Positions 38,046-49,685 of a stretch of 64,000 nt of DNA are shown piece by piece (positions within the stretch are counted from its first letter, which is position 1; each line of letters begins with the position of its first letter). A model generated the notes under the pieces. The model was not told the DNA's origin. It did not search any database and saw only the letters and a list, made by a program, of their open reading frames with translations. Position numbers and translations under genes: made by a program. The stretch comes from Sialis fuliginosa. Taxonomy: Eukaryota > Arthropoda > Insecta > Megaloptera > Sialidae. The stretch covers positions 20,212,001-20,276,000 of the forward strand of contig OY540812.1 of the NCBI GenBank assembly GCA_961205875.1, in the 5' to 3' direction.

Positions 38046-38775
38046 AAAAAAACATCTGCCAAGTAAATTCACAGTGCTTCTTCGTGCTAAATTCACCAAA
38101 GGTAGTTAATTATTCAACAATTTAAATAAAAACCGATATTGATTATATAAATTGCCTGGAATTGGTTAACCATTTAATTTTTATACAATTTTACTAAAAA
38201 ATATTAGTTCGAAATTTTTCCACCTGAATATTGTTTCATATTTTTTTAATTTTTTGACAATTACAATCTAAATCTAAAATTATGCAAACGTCAAAATGAT
38301 ATTTAAAACGTCTAAATGACATTTAAACCACCAAAATGACATTTAATATATCCAAGCAAATATCAATTTAGAAAAACAAAACACGACTTTTAAAAATAAA
38401 TTGATAAAAATCTTTGTAAGGGAATATTTTACAACAAACGTTGTAGACCCATATTATAGGAAATATAAATATTTTGGGGTGTCACCCCTCCCTCTTACAC
38501 ACGATTTTGAAACGGGACCGTCCTCAAGCCAGACCCAACCATCCGACCAAGTTTCAATAATATCAGTTCAGTGGTTCATGAGTTATGCGTGTGACAAGGA
38601 TTCAGGGGACAGACGGACGGACGGACACACAGACAGACAGACACGGAACGAAAAATGTTTGCCTTGACGTGAAACGGGTAAATCAATTTAAAATTTTGAA
38701 ATCGGAGAACACTTTTTTTGTCTCAATCTGAAACGACCACAAAGCTTCTCGTATCTTCAATATTGCGAGGAAGCA
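38046..38775 (+). repeat. Dispersed repeat family, copy B
   Basis: It starts AAAAAACATCTGCCAAG and ends GAGGAAGCAA like copy A, with a 3' GCTTCTCG...CGAGGAAGC hairpin, the TGACATTTAAA minisatellite (38290-38346) and GGACGGACGGAC at 38620. An extra 30-base segment near 38100-38130 and the loss of a segment before 38465 distinguish it from copy A. The 88-codon frame 38401-38667 runs through it and is not a gene. Confidence 0.82.
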
Positions 38776-39109
38776 ATATTTTTTCAGTAAATTGTGATAC
38801 CTTTCATTAATAAATCGAGAAAATTACGCTCACAATTGCCCTTAACACATTTTATTACAAACTGCGGGTCTTTCTTTATAAAAAACAACAACATAGTTTT
38901 GTTTCCAAAATTTGAATAAAAACAGTTGCCAATTTTGAAAGAAAACTAAAACTCCGTTGAGATTTTAATAGCAATAGTCTTTCAAAAGTTGCGGATTTTT
39001 CTAAACTTCTCATGCCCTAAAATACATAGTAAATATAATTAAAATTATAATAGATACATATATTATATTTACACATCTACAAACTCACATACGAGTACAA
39101 AATTAAATG

Positions 39110-39450
39110 ATACAATTTAATACGCTCATTTGAAACAAAAGAACACACTAACGATGGCAGACACAGAAGCTCACTAATGTTCCACATACATACACACACA
39201 TGTGTTGGTCGAGCACTTTGTGGGTCACAGAGAAAAGCTCTCGTTAGAACGACAGTGCTGTACCTACATGTATACGTAGGCGGGTGTATGTATGTATGTT
39301 TCTGGCCATTCGCTTGGACCAATGGATCTCACATTATCATCACATTAAACACACCAATTTCACACTAACGGAGCAAGCGTGTGGTGAATGTTGGTGCATG
39401 AGATTCTGCATCGTATGTGGGTACAGTGTTCGAGGTGGGCGTATTCAAAA
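39110..39450. other. G+C- and CpG-richer patch, function unknown
   Basis: The stretch has many CpG pairs (for example TGGTCGAGCAC, GTTAGAACGACAG, TTCGAGGTGGGCG) in an otherwise CpG-poor window. Open frames exist on both strands (39077-39322 minus; 39177-39368, 39284-39505 and 39388-39651 plus), which is what G+C-richer DNA gives by chance. I cannot choose between an old repeat, a regulatory or first-exon region, and a coding relic. ACAC and GTAT microsatellite bits flank it. Confidence 0.3.
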
Positions 39451-40112
39451 GAGTGCTTCAAAACAAGTATTAATATACTACAAAGTTGGGAAATACATTA
39501 TTTGAAAGTATACTTTCAATTAGAAACCCTAATGAGAAGTAAAATTCCGATTTGTCATTTTTTATTAGGATTCCAAAGCAACTATATTAAACTCACTTTG
39601 TCGTCGTCCTTATCAGTCAAAGCAAAATATCTCGTAAGCTATATAAGCTAAAAACTTGAAATTTTTACTGAATATGTAAAATGGTACCCTCTAGTAAAAT
39701 ATGTACTTTTTTGTAAAAATAATATATTTCAGAGAGGGTGCGAAGAGGTTAAAGTAAGACAAAAAAATATTTTTTAACAAGGCATGTGGCACAAACCAGT
39801 GGAATTTGACACTTTTCTTATTTTTTTCTTAATCAAAAATAGCGTCTGCCCGAGGCTTTAAAGCAAATCCAAAACAAAAAAAAAACAAAAAAAATTGTAT
39901 ACCAAGACGTTTGAGGTATCGAAATATAAATCTCAATCAGTAGAATTTGAACCTATTTTTATATTTTTTTCTAACTCAAAAATGCACCTGTGTCTCCAAA
40001 CAGTCAGCGTAGTACGTACTTCGGAACCCTAATGGCATACACCCGTGTACATACACGTGTATGTCTTGACCGAATTATTTGTATAATATTATGTAACAAA
40101 TCAATAATTACT
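39451..40112. other. Non-coding DNA
   Basis: No gene is supported. A palindromic CACCCGTGTACATACACGTGT patch lies near 40040. Confidence 0.4.
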
Positions 40113-40400
40113 CAGCCACCCAGAAAAAGGTACAGAACTTTTTCGGAGACCATTGTATTTTTATGTATTTTGAGGCGCTGAATCCGAACGAGGTCAATAT
40201 AGCACCTTATTTGATTCATTTTGAAAATAACCTCAAAAAACTAAATTTTCGAAAATACCAATTAGGTTTTTCCAAGTTATTTTCAAAATGAATGGGATAT
40301 GGTGCTATTGTAGCCTCAAATTCTAACTCAACGCCTCAAAATATGTACATAAAAATACAATGGTCACCGAAAAAGTTATTAACTTATTTTTGTGTGGCTG
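40113..40400. mobile_element. Palindromic MITE, 288 bases
   Basis: The left arm begins CAGCCACCCAGAAAAAGG and the right arm ends with the complement of CAGCCACACAAAAATAAG. In mirror order both carry CATTGTATTTTTATGTA, TTTTGAGGCG and TAGCACC...TTCATTTTGAAAATAAC. The centre is about 30 bases. The target duplication is not clear. Confidence 0.78.
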
Positions 40401-43400
40401 TGTTATCAAAGGGTAGTATTCAGAAAAAAAATATTTGAGTTTAGAAAAACATTTTATTATACAATTTTCGGAAAAAAAATTTCAATAAAAACATTTTTTA
40501 ATGGGGATACAATTTAAATAATTTTTAGTAATTTTTTACTATTATTTAATTTATTGTTTATAATTTAATATTACTAACTTTTATCAGTTTATTGTATTTT
40601 TAATTAAAAATCTACAAATTATTAGTGTGAATTATATTAAACTTTACTTTGCACAAATAAAATTCATAATAATACATATATGTTATTGATTCTGACTCCC
40701 GAATTATATCAATTTTGTGCTCCGAATTCAAAAACACAGAGTACTAATATATAACAGCGTACATAATATTATATCAAAGTTTAAATATATAATATTATGT
40801 AATTGCTGATCTAACATAAGTGCCAATGTTTACATTACATAACATTAACATAATCATGAAAGTAAAAAGGAGTTAATCAAAACTACAAAATACCTCCATA
40901 TATTACATAAATATGTAAATTTGTTTTATCTTCTTGATTAGAAGAGTTCAACACCTACTTTTATTTAGCAACATACATTAAACAAAGAAATGTCAACGTG
41001 TAGAGAAACCTTTGATAAATTTACTCTAATATATGTACGCAGGCATAGTATATAGTGTGCAAAAAAGAGTCACCTGACATATTCAAATAATTCCTTGAAA
41101 ACGTATATTAAATTATTAAAATCCACTTGAAAATAATTTTTTTTAACATAAATTTTACAAAAGTATAGTTACATATCTATGGTGTGGGGGCAAAGAGTCA
41201 TAAGTCAATTTTTTTCAAAATTGACATATTTACACTATTGTATTGAAAAATTCAAACTCTCTGCACAGGTAAAAGATCATATCTCTATGAATAATACTTC
41301 CAAAGATATGAATATGTTCAAATGATCATATCTACTAATTTGTATGTTTGTTCAAAAACAAAAAAACAGTTAAAATTTATTTGTATTACGGCTTAAAAAA
41401 TGCATGTTTTTAGCCACTTTTTTTAGTGTACTGGACAAACAAATCATTTTTTTTTTCAAAATGGAGGTTGTAGGGAATTTTATAGCGAACAACTTTTTTT
41501 ATATAGTACTTATTTAGACCGCTATTTAGCAAAAATCAGAAAATCTGATGAATTTTACAATTGAACCATTGACGCGGACAACTAAAATCGGAACAAACTT
41601 AGGGTCTTATTGTAAACCACATTTTTATAATAAATCCTGTGAATAACAAAACTGTACCTAAAAATTCCTATTTTGAGTACTTTTTAGCCTAAATAGCCTG
41701 GACTATAAAAAATTTTGTCTAGTATTATTTCTAGGAATTTCACATTATTCACTATTTTAAAATCACCGGAGTAAAGTAAATTGAAAAATTGTAGAGAATT
41801 GTTTTTTTTTAAATTATAATTCGAGTTTCATCGTCATTTAACTTTAAGGAGTTATTATCAAAAGTAAAGGAATAACTAAAAATATTTGGCTACATTGAGG
41901 GAGGTAGTGCTACTTGGAATTTCCAATTACAACTGGGGCACAAAATTTAAATCTCGCCTAGGGCAAATAAAACCTTTCCGCTGACCCTGCGTATTTGGGT
42001 AAACATTTTATCAAATAAATTATGAATACTGTTTGTATTCTATCAGTTTCGGAGTTGATGATTTTGAATACACGTCTTTTCTCTTTCATATTTTAATACA
42101 GTATATGTCAGTGGTGTATTCTTCATGAATGAATGCTACAGCACATCCAACAATAAGAAAATAAGAAATATAATTTCTGTATCTATAAATAAACGCATAT
42201 TAAACTATCGAATTAATTTTGCAAATGCACTAGATTAGTTAGACAATCAGTGTCACTGAAGCTGTACTTTATGGATCACACAATAATTTAAATTACTCAT
42301 GCTAGGAATTAATATAAATTATAAATGTCAGATAATGGCGCAATTTAAACAATATTAACACGTGCGGGAAGTAGGGCACACAGTGCATCTCTAAAAGAAT
42401 TTGAGACACAAAATTTTCATATTGAATATATTTCCCCAAAATTTTATTAAAATGTATTTTGGTTAAGTTAAAAAAATATACTAAAAATAATTCATGGTTT
42501 TTATTTTTTTAGGTTATCTAATTAACTAACAAGGTTTGACAATTCAGTTTAATAGGGAAACTGATATCAAAGGAAAGGATGTTTTATTTTTGCAATACGG
42601 CCAATAAAACATGATATATATTTTTTTAAATCGCCAGTTTTTTTAAGAAAGTTAAAAAAAACTTCCGGAGGTCGCCCAATATAAATATTTAAGTTACATT
42701 AAAAATAAATTACATTAAAAAATAAATGCTTCTTCCCCTCCAGTTGTTTATTCAAAAAAAATTTCGCTAATATTATTATTATTTATATGAAACGAGTTTC
42801 ATATTACATGTTCCTTTAGTGTGCGGCTTCCCTAATGAAAATATCCAAATCTCAAAATTTCAATATTTCCTCTTAACAGAATATCACATCTTGATATATA
42901 TGTATATACGACATGTACTTACACCTACATATGTACAATCTATATGCAAGCGTGTTTTCTTATTCTCAAAGGAAATGTGATACTTCAGAAATACAGATAT
43001 ATATTGAAATTTTCTTTGATCTATTAAATCCTGATAAGAAAACTAATACTATCGAAGTAGGGATGAAATTTATCTGAGTTTTAATTAAATTATTGACGAT
43101 ATTAATATAGAGTTTGTTAGTCTACATTTCTTTATGGATTATAAAATAGCAGTAGTTAAAAATTAAAATTAAAAATAAGGTACTGACACCAGTAATGGCT
43201 ATTTTTTAATTAAATGTACTGAATTAGAAATATTTGTTAATATTTTATTAGTACCATTTCTGAATATTAATACATAAATAACTGTCTTACAGCGTGATTT
43301 GATGACAATCGGCCAATAGGTGTCAAAATGGCGGACATTTAATCTAATTATTAATATAATTTATATATTAATTATTATATGTATTATCATAGCAACTGCT

Positions 43401-43601
43401 TTACATTTTCAAATTTGACGATTTTTTTTATATCTTTTGTGTCGTAGTACTTATCATTTTGTAATCATTAGCAAGTGTCCATCACTACGTGCTCATTACT
43501 GGTTTTACTTTATCCATTACTGGAGAAAAAAACATAAACAAAATAAAAGATTATTATTTAAAAAACAAACTATATTTGCGGACTTTGGTAATTAAATTGA
43601 T
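40401..43601. other. A+T-rich DNA, no supported gene
   Basis: No open frame, RNA gene or bounded repeat stands out. A patch at 41925-41995 (CTGGGGCACAAAATTTAAAT, then CTAGGGCAAATAAAACC) resembles the end of a hAT element but lacks a partner. Confidence 0.45.
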
Positions 43602-43604
43602 TAA

Positions 43605-45455
43605 GGGCCGGTATTATAAAAGGCAGATAAGTTTACTCGATGAATAAATAGCGACAGTACTAGGTAGTAAAAATAGTATTGTTGTTTCACTTGCTACAGA
43701 TAAGTTCTTCTCTTTCTGATGTCGACTAGTTCAACATTCGGAACGAAAAATTACTAAAAACGGAATAAAAATAACAAATTCACTATAAATATCACTATAT
43801 CATACCATTAAATTTATTCCCATCTTTTTGCAAGGAATAAATATTTACTTGGTCACGTGGTAATTAGAATAAATTGTGGCAGCCATAGTCATAGGTCACA
43901 GCTGTTTTGTGGAAATATGCTTACCTACAATTCACACGTAAATGTCAAATTTGTTTTGTGTATTATTTAAGGAGTAATATATAATGTTATGAAGATATTG
44001 AAACTGCGACCAGCTAGGAATGCTTTAATAATAATTTTTCAAAAACATGGTAACTTAATTAATAATTATTTGTGCTTATAATAATGTAGATTTTGTGCTA
44101 GTTTTATATTTTTATAATTTTTAGAAACAAGCCTGTTTATTTATATGTACATAGTACATATATACAAATATCCATACATTGTACATATGTATGTGATATG
44201 ACTCAAGCAAAAGAAACATAAAAAAAGACGAAAGAGATTTTTTCATTTGAAGCACATACGAATATACAAAAAACTAAACCAAAATTACTTTGCAGTTTGA
44301 TACGTAAAGAAATTAATGTTTTGTAAAGGTTTGTACCGAACAAAATAACATCGTATTTATACGAATAAATACAAAAAACTAAACCAAAATTACTTTGCTG
44401 TTTGTTACGGAAAGGAATTAATGTTTTCTAAAGGTTTGTACCAAACAACATCGTAAGTACATATAAATTTTTTTAAAACTAGAAATCATATTTATTAATA
44501 GTTTCACAAGAAAAATATTTTTGTTTCTTGTACATTGTTTTGAAAATTAATGTATAATTATAATCAATAAATTTTTTTGCATAACTATTTACATTTTTAT
44601 TTCATACCCGAAGCTGTACTCTACGATAACATCAATAAGAAATAAAATAAAGTATTAAATCATTCCTGTTTCTTTTAACTGTAGTCTAATTTTAATAAAC
44701 CAGCAAATTTTAAATGATAATGTAATACGCAGTCAATTATACCTGCGATTGCAAGACATTATCGATTCTAAAATCTTTTTGGACATTTATATGGGGAAAA
44801 ATTGTATAAATTTAGATCGAAGGAATACAGTAATATAGAAAATTAAAGACCTAAAGATACCGAACTGTCTTATGGATTTTCAAATACATTCAAGTTTTTA
44901 TTTTATCAAACCTTTTTTTTAAATAATTTTCTGCATGTTTTATACCATCCCATCTAAAAATGAAGAAATATGTGCCAATATTGTTGTATTATTATATATC
45001 AATAAAATTTAACCTTCATTTTGAGCACATAATAAAATTCATAAGAATTTTAAATACTGTAAAAATTCAAATTTCATGTTATGCGTTATATGCATTTACG
45101 TATGAAGTTTTAGGTTATTTGTTTGATGCACATAAGTTTGACGTTTCAATATGTACATAGATAAAGAAATCATATAGACGTTATTGGTTGCAATATTTTC
45201 AAATGTAAAAATTTATTAGAAATCTCCATAATATTGAATTAAAAATTGATATTTTGGAGTTTTTATATGTATATAATCACTTTTTACTTTGTATTTAATA
45301 TGTCTCAACATTATTTTGTGTAAAAAAACCGAAATCGATATGACATTTCTGACAATGACATTTCTCAAATAAGGACCTCATAGAATGTGTAAACTATTTG
45401 TGGAATAAATTTATTCCCTAGAGTAAAAGTTATCTGGCTTTTATAATACCGGGCC
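43605..45455. mobile_element. PIF/Harbinger-like element, 1.85 kb, non-autonomous
   Basis: The ends GGGCCGGTATTATAAAAG and the reverse complement of GGCCCGGTATTATAAAAG are inverted, with likeness continuing through CAGATAA and TTTACTC. TAA flanks both sides (43602-43604 and 45456-45458), as expected for PIF/Harbinger. The open frame at 44960-45160 (66 codons) has no transposase or Myb-like motif, so the copy is taken as non-autonomous. An internal tandem duplication lies at 44268-44453. Confidence 0.78.
44268..44453. repeat. Internal tandem duplication in the Harbinger-like element
   Basis: Units at about 44268-44352 and 44364-44453 share AAACTAAACCAAAATTACTT, AATTAATGTTTT and AAAGGTTTGTACC with a few differences. 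Confidence 0.8.
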
Positions 45456-45970
45456 TAAATAAAGTTACTTGTTTTATTAGTAACATGAGTTCATGAGAAT
45501 TACAAAAAAGTAACCCATCAATCACAAAAACAGTAAACTTTGCTCTTATATAGCGGCCATAACTGGTACCAGTACCTTATCAGGTACTAATTATTCATTA
45601 TCGAATCAATGAAATCAAATATGTTTTGGACTCCTCTCACTAAGATCAAAGTGTAATTGCTTATGATTTTCCGATATAAATATCGCCAGCTTGATTGCAC
45701 ATTTCATAATGTATTCCCTTTTTCACTAACAAAGAATATTCGTTTATAACAGACATGATATTTTACTGCTAAAAATTCCACATGGCACTGTTTTTAATAA
45801 AAAGTAGTACTTGATCCTTTTTGTTGAAACATTTTCCCAGTTTCCGATTCCAAAATTTAGACTTATCTCGTAATTTAAATAATATACGAAATACTTTTAT
45901 AAAGATATAAACGAATATACATATATGTACATTTAAATATCCTTTGATATGTTACAGAACAGTGACGTCA

Positions 45971-46192
45971 TTATCCTTGGAAGGAAAATTTCAAGTCGAC
46001 TAAATTCAAATCCGCATCAGATTCTGAAGCTATGTTACACGCTTCTGAAATTACGTAACATATTTTATTGAAAATTAATGAAGCAATGAAATCGATAACT
46101 CTGTTGTCGATGGGGGTCAGAAGCGGTAATAGAGCACGAAAGATGGGATACCGGACCGATGGACTGTGACCATGGGCGTGGCAAATATTCAA
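45971..46192 (-). other. Open frame of uncertain meaning next to a lone hAT-like end
   Basis: A 73-codon minus-strand frame of above-average G+C ends SESDADLNLVDLKFSFQG before TAA. An acceptor-like TACGTAATTTCAG lies inside it. The upstream side (about 46171) meets CATGGGCGTGGC, a hAT-type terminus like that of 63152-63852, with no right partner found. It may be an exon relic cut by a transposon; I do not recognise the protein. Confidence 0.25.
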
Positions 46193-46695
46193 GCTAGGGA
46201 GAGTTTAATGTTAATAAAATTTGCATGCATGTAAGCCTATTTGGACTATATTTTGCACGTATGTATCAACCCACCACACAAAGCCCATTTCGATGTATTT
46301 TTGATGCAGATAAAGAAAAATACATTTGTGATTTTGATACATTTATTCTTATTGGAAAAAAGTAATTTGACATTTGGTTGGTTAATTAGATACATATTCC
46401 TATAAAATCTAAAAACTAAATTTTGTTTACAACCATTCGCCCATCAACCAAACCAAAAAGAGATTTTGCATGAACTATCTTCGTTAAATTATATGTATGT
46501 AATTAAAAAAAATTAATAAATATGAACATTTTTCTGTAAAACTGTAAACATTATATGAATAACTCAATAATGATATTTCTTTAAGTTGATTTGATACATT
46601 ACTTCATTCGTGGAACAATTTTTATCAATTTATGTTAAATGGAGTTAATTAATTAAATTTGCTTAATTCCGTCTCCAAAAATCTATTATTTTTAG

Positions 46696-46890
46696 CATAT
46701 ACATACATATATTATAACATTAATCTTAGATTATTCTGCCATCTTTATATTTTTCAATGACGCCTATGAGGCTATCAAAAGCATGGAGTACATCGGAAAG
46801 TGCCTGTTTGCAAATGCCAGCAGATATTCTGTCACGGACCTTTTGGTGATTTTACGGCCGAGTGCCCAAAATCAGATACGGTTTTTTACG
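46696..46890 (+). CDS. Candidate coding exon, unknown gene
   Basis: From about 46753 the plus strand reads FNDAYEAIKSMEYIGKCLF, then NASRYSVTDLLVILRPS, then AQNQIRFF, with ordinary codon use and G+C well above the flanks. The frame is open from 46696 to TAA at 46888-46890. A donor-like TTTTTTAC|GTAAGA overlaps the end, so it could be an internal exon. A weak acceptor (CTTAG) sits at 46729. The opposite strand is open for only about 35 codons, which favours the plus strand. No family is recognised and no joining exons were found. A short relic of a processed copy is the main alternative. Confidence 0.38.
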
Positions 46891-47035
46891 TAAGACGTAA
46901 AATTTTATTATACACCCATATACTTTCATGCTAATGTGTTCTTATCACATTTATTTTTAAGGTGTAAAATGTTTCGTTCCTTTATTTAACTGGATCTGCT
47001 TTATATGCAAAATAAAGAACTTTATAGTTGTAAAT

Positions 47036-47085
47036 AGGCATTGCTTCCTTGCCATACCCGAAGAAAAACGGGAAGCTATGTAGAG
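47036..47085 (-). repeat. 3'-end fragment of the dispersed repeat family
   Basis: Read on the minus strand it gives CTACATAGCTTCCCG...GGCAAGGAAGC, a diverged form of the 3' hairpin end of copies A and B. Confidence 0.5.
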
Positions 47086-47211
47086 TAAAACTATACATTA
47101 CGCCTCAGTTTTAAAGAATATTCAATAAAAAATAAAATATCAGATCTGTCAAAAATTATTTTAATAAATCATCATAAACTGTCTTTTGTGTATACAATGG
47201 CAAATTCATTT

Positions 47212-47503
47212 TGCTTCCTCGCAATATCGAAGATACGAGAAGCTTTGTGATCGTTTTAGAATGAGACAAAAAAAATATTCTCCGATTTCAAAATTTTAAA
47301 TTTATCTTTCCGTTTCACGTCAAGACAAACACTTTTCGTTTCGTGTCTGTCTGTCCGTCCGACCGTCCGTGTGTGTGTGTATCCGTCTGTCCCCTGAATC
47401 CTTGTCACACGCATAACTCATGAACCACTGAACCGATATTATTGAAACTTTGGTGAATTTAGCACGAGGAAGCACTGTACATTCAATTGGCAGAAGTTTT
47501 TTG
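47212..47503 (-). repeat. Dispersed repeat family, copy C, internally deleted
   Basis: On the minus strand it starts with CTTCTGCCAATTG, keeps GCTTCCTCGTGCTAAATTCAC, then jumps straight to GTTTCAATAATATCGGTTCA and runs on to the 3' hairpin. About 400 bases present in copy A are missing. The junction (CACCAAAGTTTC) fits a deletion between short ACCAA repeats seen in the longer copies. A TCCGTCCGACCGTCCG and GTGTGTGTGT tract is at 47350-47380. Confidence 0.82.
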
Positions 47504-49044
47504 TTATTGATTCCGTTACGTCATAATACAATACGCAAAATGGCTTCAATGACCATAGCGCAATATCCATAAATATTAATTAATATTCAAGGGTAATAAA
47601 TGAAATATGTGCATTAAATTAATTATATCAAAATTACTACATACCTATTCTATCTATTGTTTGATGTTTTCAATTAATAATCAATGACTGAACTACCAAA
47701 TGAATGTATTAGCTATACTGATTACCAACTAAATGGGGGAAGAATTTATGATGCACTATAATTGACTCCCCGCTCTAAAACAATTGTTAACTAAATGTTA
47801 TTATTATCTCCCCAAAATACTAATATTGCTGGGACCCGAAAAATACTCAGTTTTGGCAAACCTGTTTGTATCCTTCATGAAAACAAACACTGAAAACAGT
47901 ACAACAAACAAGTTTTGAGTTATCAGTTGTTAATTAAATAATATATTAGTCGTTTTACGTCCAAAATTTCCCATTTTTCACCATTTAACAACTTGTCAAA
48001 AAGATAATGTTCCAAACTTATGTGAGGAACGAAATAAATGATAATTGAAATCGATAATTTTTTTTATAAATTATTAGTTTTTCTATAGTTTTGAATTGTG
48101 CAATCTGTTTTGAGTGTTTTCCATATCTAAAATCCATAGAAATAAATAAAAATTTCCAGTTTTCATTTTTTTTAATATATCATATTTTAGTATTTATAAC
48201 ATGAATTAATGCCAAAGTTTATTAATTAAAATCCTCATTTACTAACCTAATTTTGAAATGAAAATATTTATTTATTATTATTAATAATAACTTCGAAGAT
48301 TACGGCATCGAAAAACAGTGTACAGGATATCAAATTTTAATAAGTTGTGTGATATTTATTAATTAATTATTTAGCATATAATTACTTATTGTTAGTAGAA
48401 ATCAGCGATCTAAAAATAACGATGATTGGTGAACATCATAGAATGGATGGTAGCAGGCAGGGCCAGAGGAAGGCGGGTACAATGCGTGATTTTCACGCAG
48501 GCGCCAGTCACCGAAGGCGGCAAAATTTGAATAAAATGCGTGAGAATAGCACTAGCAGGATTAAGTAAAAAGTGATATAAAGAGTAAAACAAAAAAAGAG
48601 AGCGCAAAAGTGAATTTAAAGGGCGGTAAAATCGTAATGACAACCAAGAAAATAGCAGCGGCGCAAAAGTGTGGAAAAAAGGCGGCAATATGAATTTTTC
48701 ACACATCTGAGTCCTTAGCGCAGGTCCGGGCTGCAGGACTGCTAATTATGTAGGCCGACTAGGCCCGCCATAAGAGGGCCTCCTTTAAATCGTAATTGAT
48801 CAAATATATATAATATAAAGTTACAGAAATATGAAAAAATAAGAAAAATTGATATTATTTGAAACTTTTTTAATTTAACGTATATTTATAAATTTCAATT
48901 TCTCGGTCATTACTAGGTATAAGATTATATAACGCTCTCCTTAAATGGGTCGCTACCAAGTCGTGCTTAGTGACCTCAATCTACCTTAATTAATGTAAAA
49001 ATGAATACAAACCTATATTCAACACAAAACCTATTCCACACCTT
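47504..49044. other. A+T-rich DNA with a hAT-like G+C-richer patch
   Basis: The stretch 48455-48790 has CAGGGCCAGAGGAAGGCGGG at one side and GCAGGTCCGGGCTGCAGG at the other, and GGCGGCAAAAT/GGCGGCAATAT words inside, as in hAT relics. The ends do not pair well and no 8-base flank repeat was found. The antisense 98-codon frame 48410-48706 crosses it and is not supported as a gene. Confidence 0.35.
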
Positions 49045-49047
49045 GTA

Positions 49048-49244
49048 GACAGAGTTACACGATAATTCTGTCATTCCATTCCATCAGTTCAGTCCGTGAC
49101 CTTGATCAAGACTGAGCGTGTAATGCATTGAATGACGGACTGATGGAATGACAGAATGATCGTGTAACCTCTATCTTACTTGATCAAGGTCGCGGATTGA
49201 ACTGATGGAATTGAATGACAGAATGATCGTGTGTAACCTCTGTC
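49048..49244. mobile_element. Palindromic MITE with an extra arm
   Basis: The left arm (49048-49111) reads GACAGAGTTACACGATAATT. The right arm (49178-49244) is its inverse. Between them lies a second partial inverse arm (49133-49175, GACGGACTGATGGAATGACA). Flanks GTA (49045-49047 and 49245-49247) may be a 3-base target duplication. The CCTTGATCAAG core is itself a palindrome. Confidence 0.72.
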
Positions 49245-49327
49245 GTAGAATGATTTTGATAGCGAACAAATTATTTATAATATCGGGTATAAAACAAATA
49301 AATAATAACTTAACTAAATAATATATT

Positions 49328-49671
49328 TTGTTTTGTTTTCTTCGAGGTTTTAGGTCAATGAAATATACGAGATAAAAGAAGAATCAATGAAATATATGAG
49401 AAATTACATCAACAATACAAAAATGAAGAAAACACATTCAAAGAAACAAACAAGTTAAAAACAAAATTAGCAAAAGCAGAAACAAGAAAAATATTTCTAT
49501 TGAAGTGCAAGAAAGACAATATCACACCAAAATTTTTGACAATTACTGAGGAATCTAAAATGACGAAACGTTTAAATAAATAATATTATAACACGTATAA
49601 CTGTTTTAATGACCTAAAACCTCGAAGAAAACAAAACAAAATAAAATCTAAAATGGTCATTTTCTTAAATT
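49328..49671 (+). mobile_element. Retroelement-like insert, possibly Penelope-like
   Basis: A 14-base exact direct repeat CTAAATAATATATT flanks the insert (49314-49327 and 49672-49685), the length expected of target-primed retrotransposition. Inverted copies of GTTTTGTTTTCTTCGAGG and TTTTAGGTCA lie at 49325-49357 and 49610-49642. Between them a frame of 66 codons from 49383 to TAA at 49581 reads lysine- and glutamate-rich text including KLKTKLAKAETRKIFLLKC and KKDNITPKFL. The FLLxCKKxxITPxFL pattern recalls the N-terminal part of Penelope-like element proteins; this is from memory of the family and tentative. CTGAGGA...GACGAAACG near its end is hammerhead-like, as Penelope-like elements often carry such ribozymes, but one core base differs. 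Confidence 0.42.
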
Positions 49672-49685
49672 CTAAATAATATATT

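Noticed and set aside
48410-48706. 98-codon minus frame, the longest in the window
   Set aside because: It overlaps a G+C-richer hAT-like patch, has low-complexity L/F/S text, and shows no domain.
48455-48740. Possible hAT element (CAGGGCCAGAGG to GGTCCGGGCTG)
   Set aside because: No matching inverted ends and no target duplication; kept only as a hAT-like patch.
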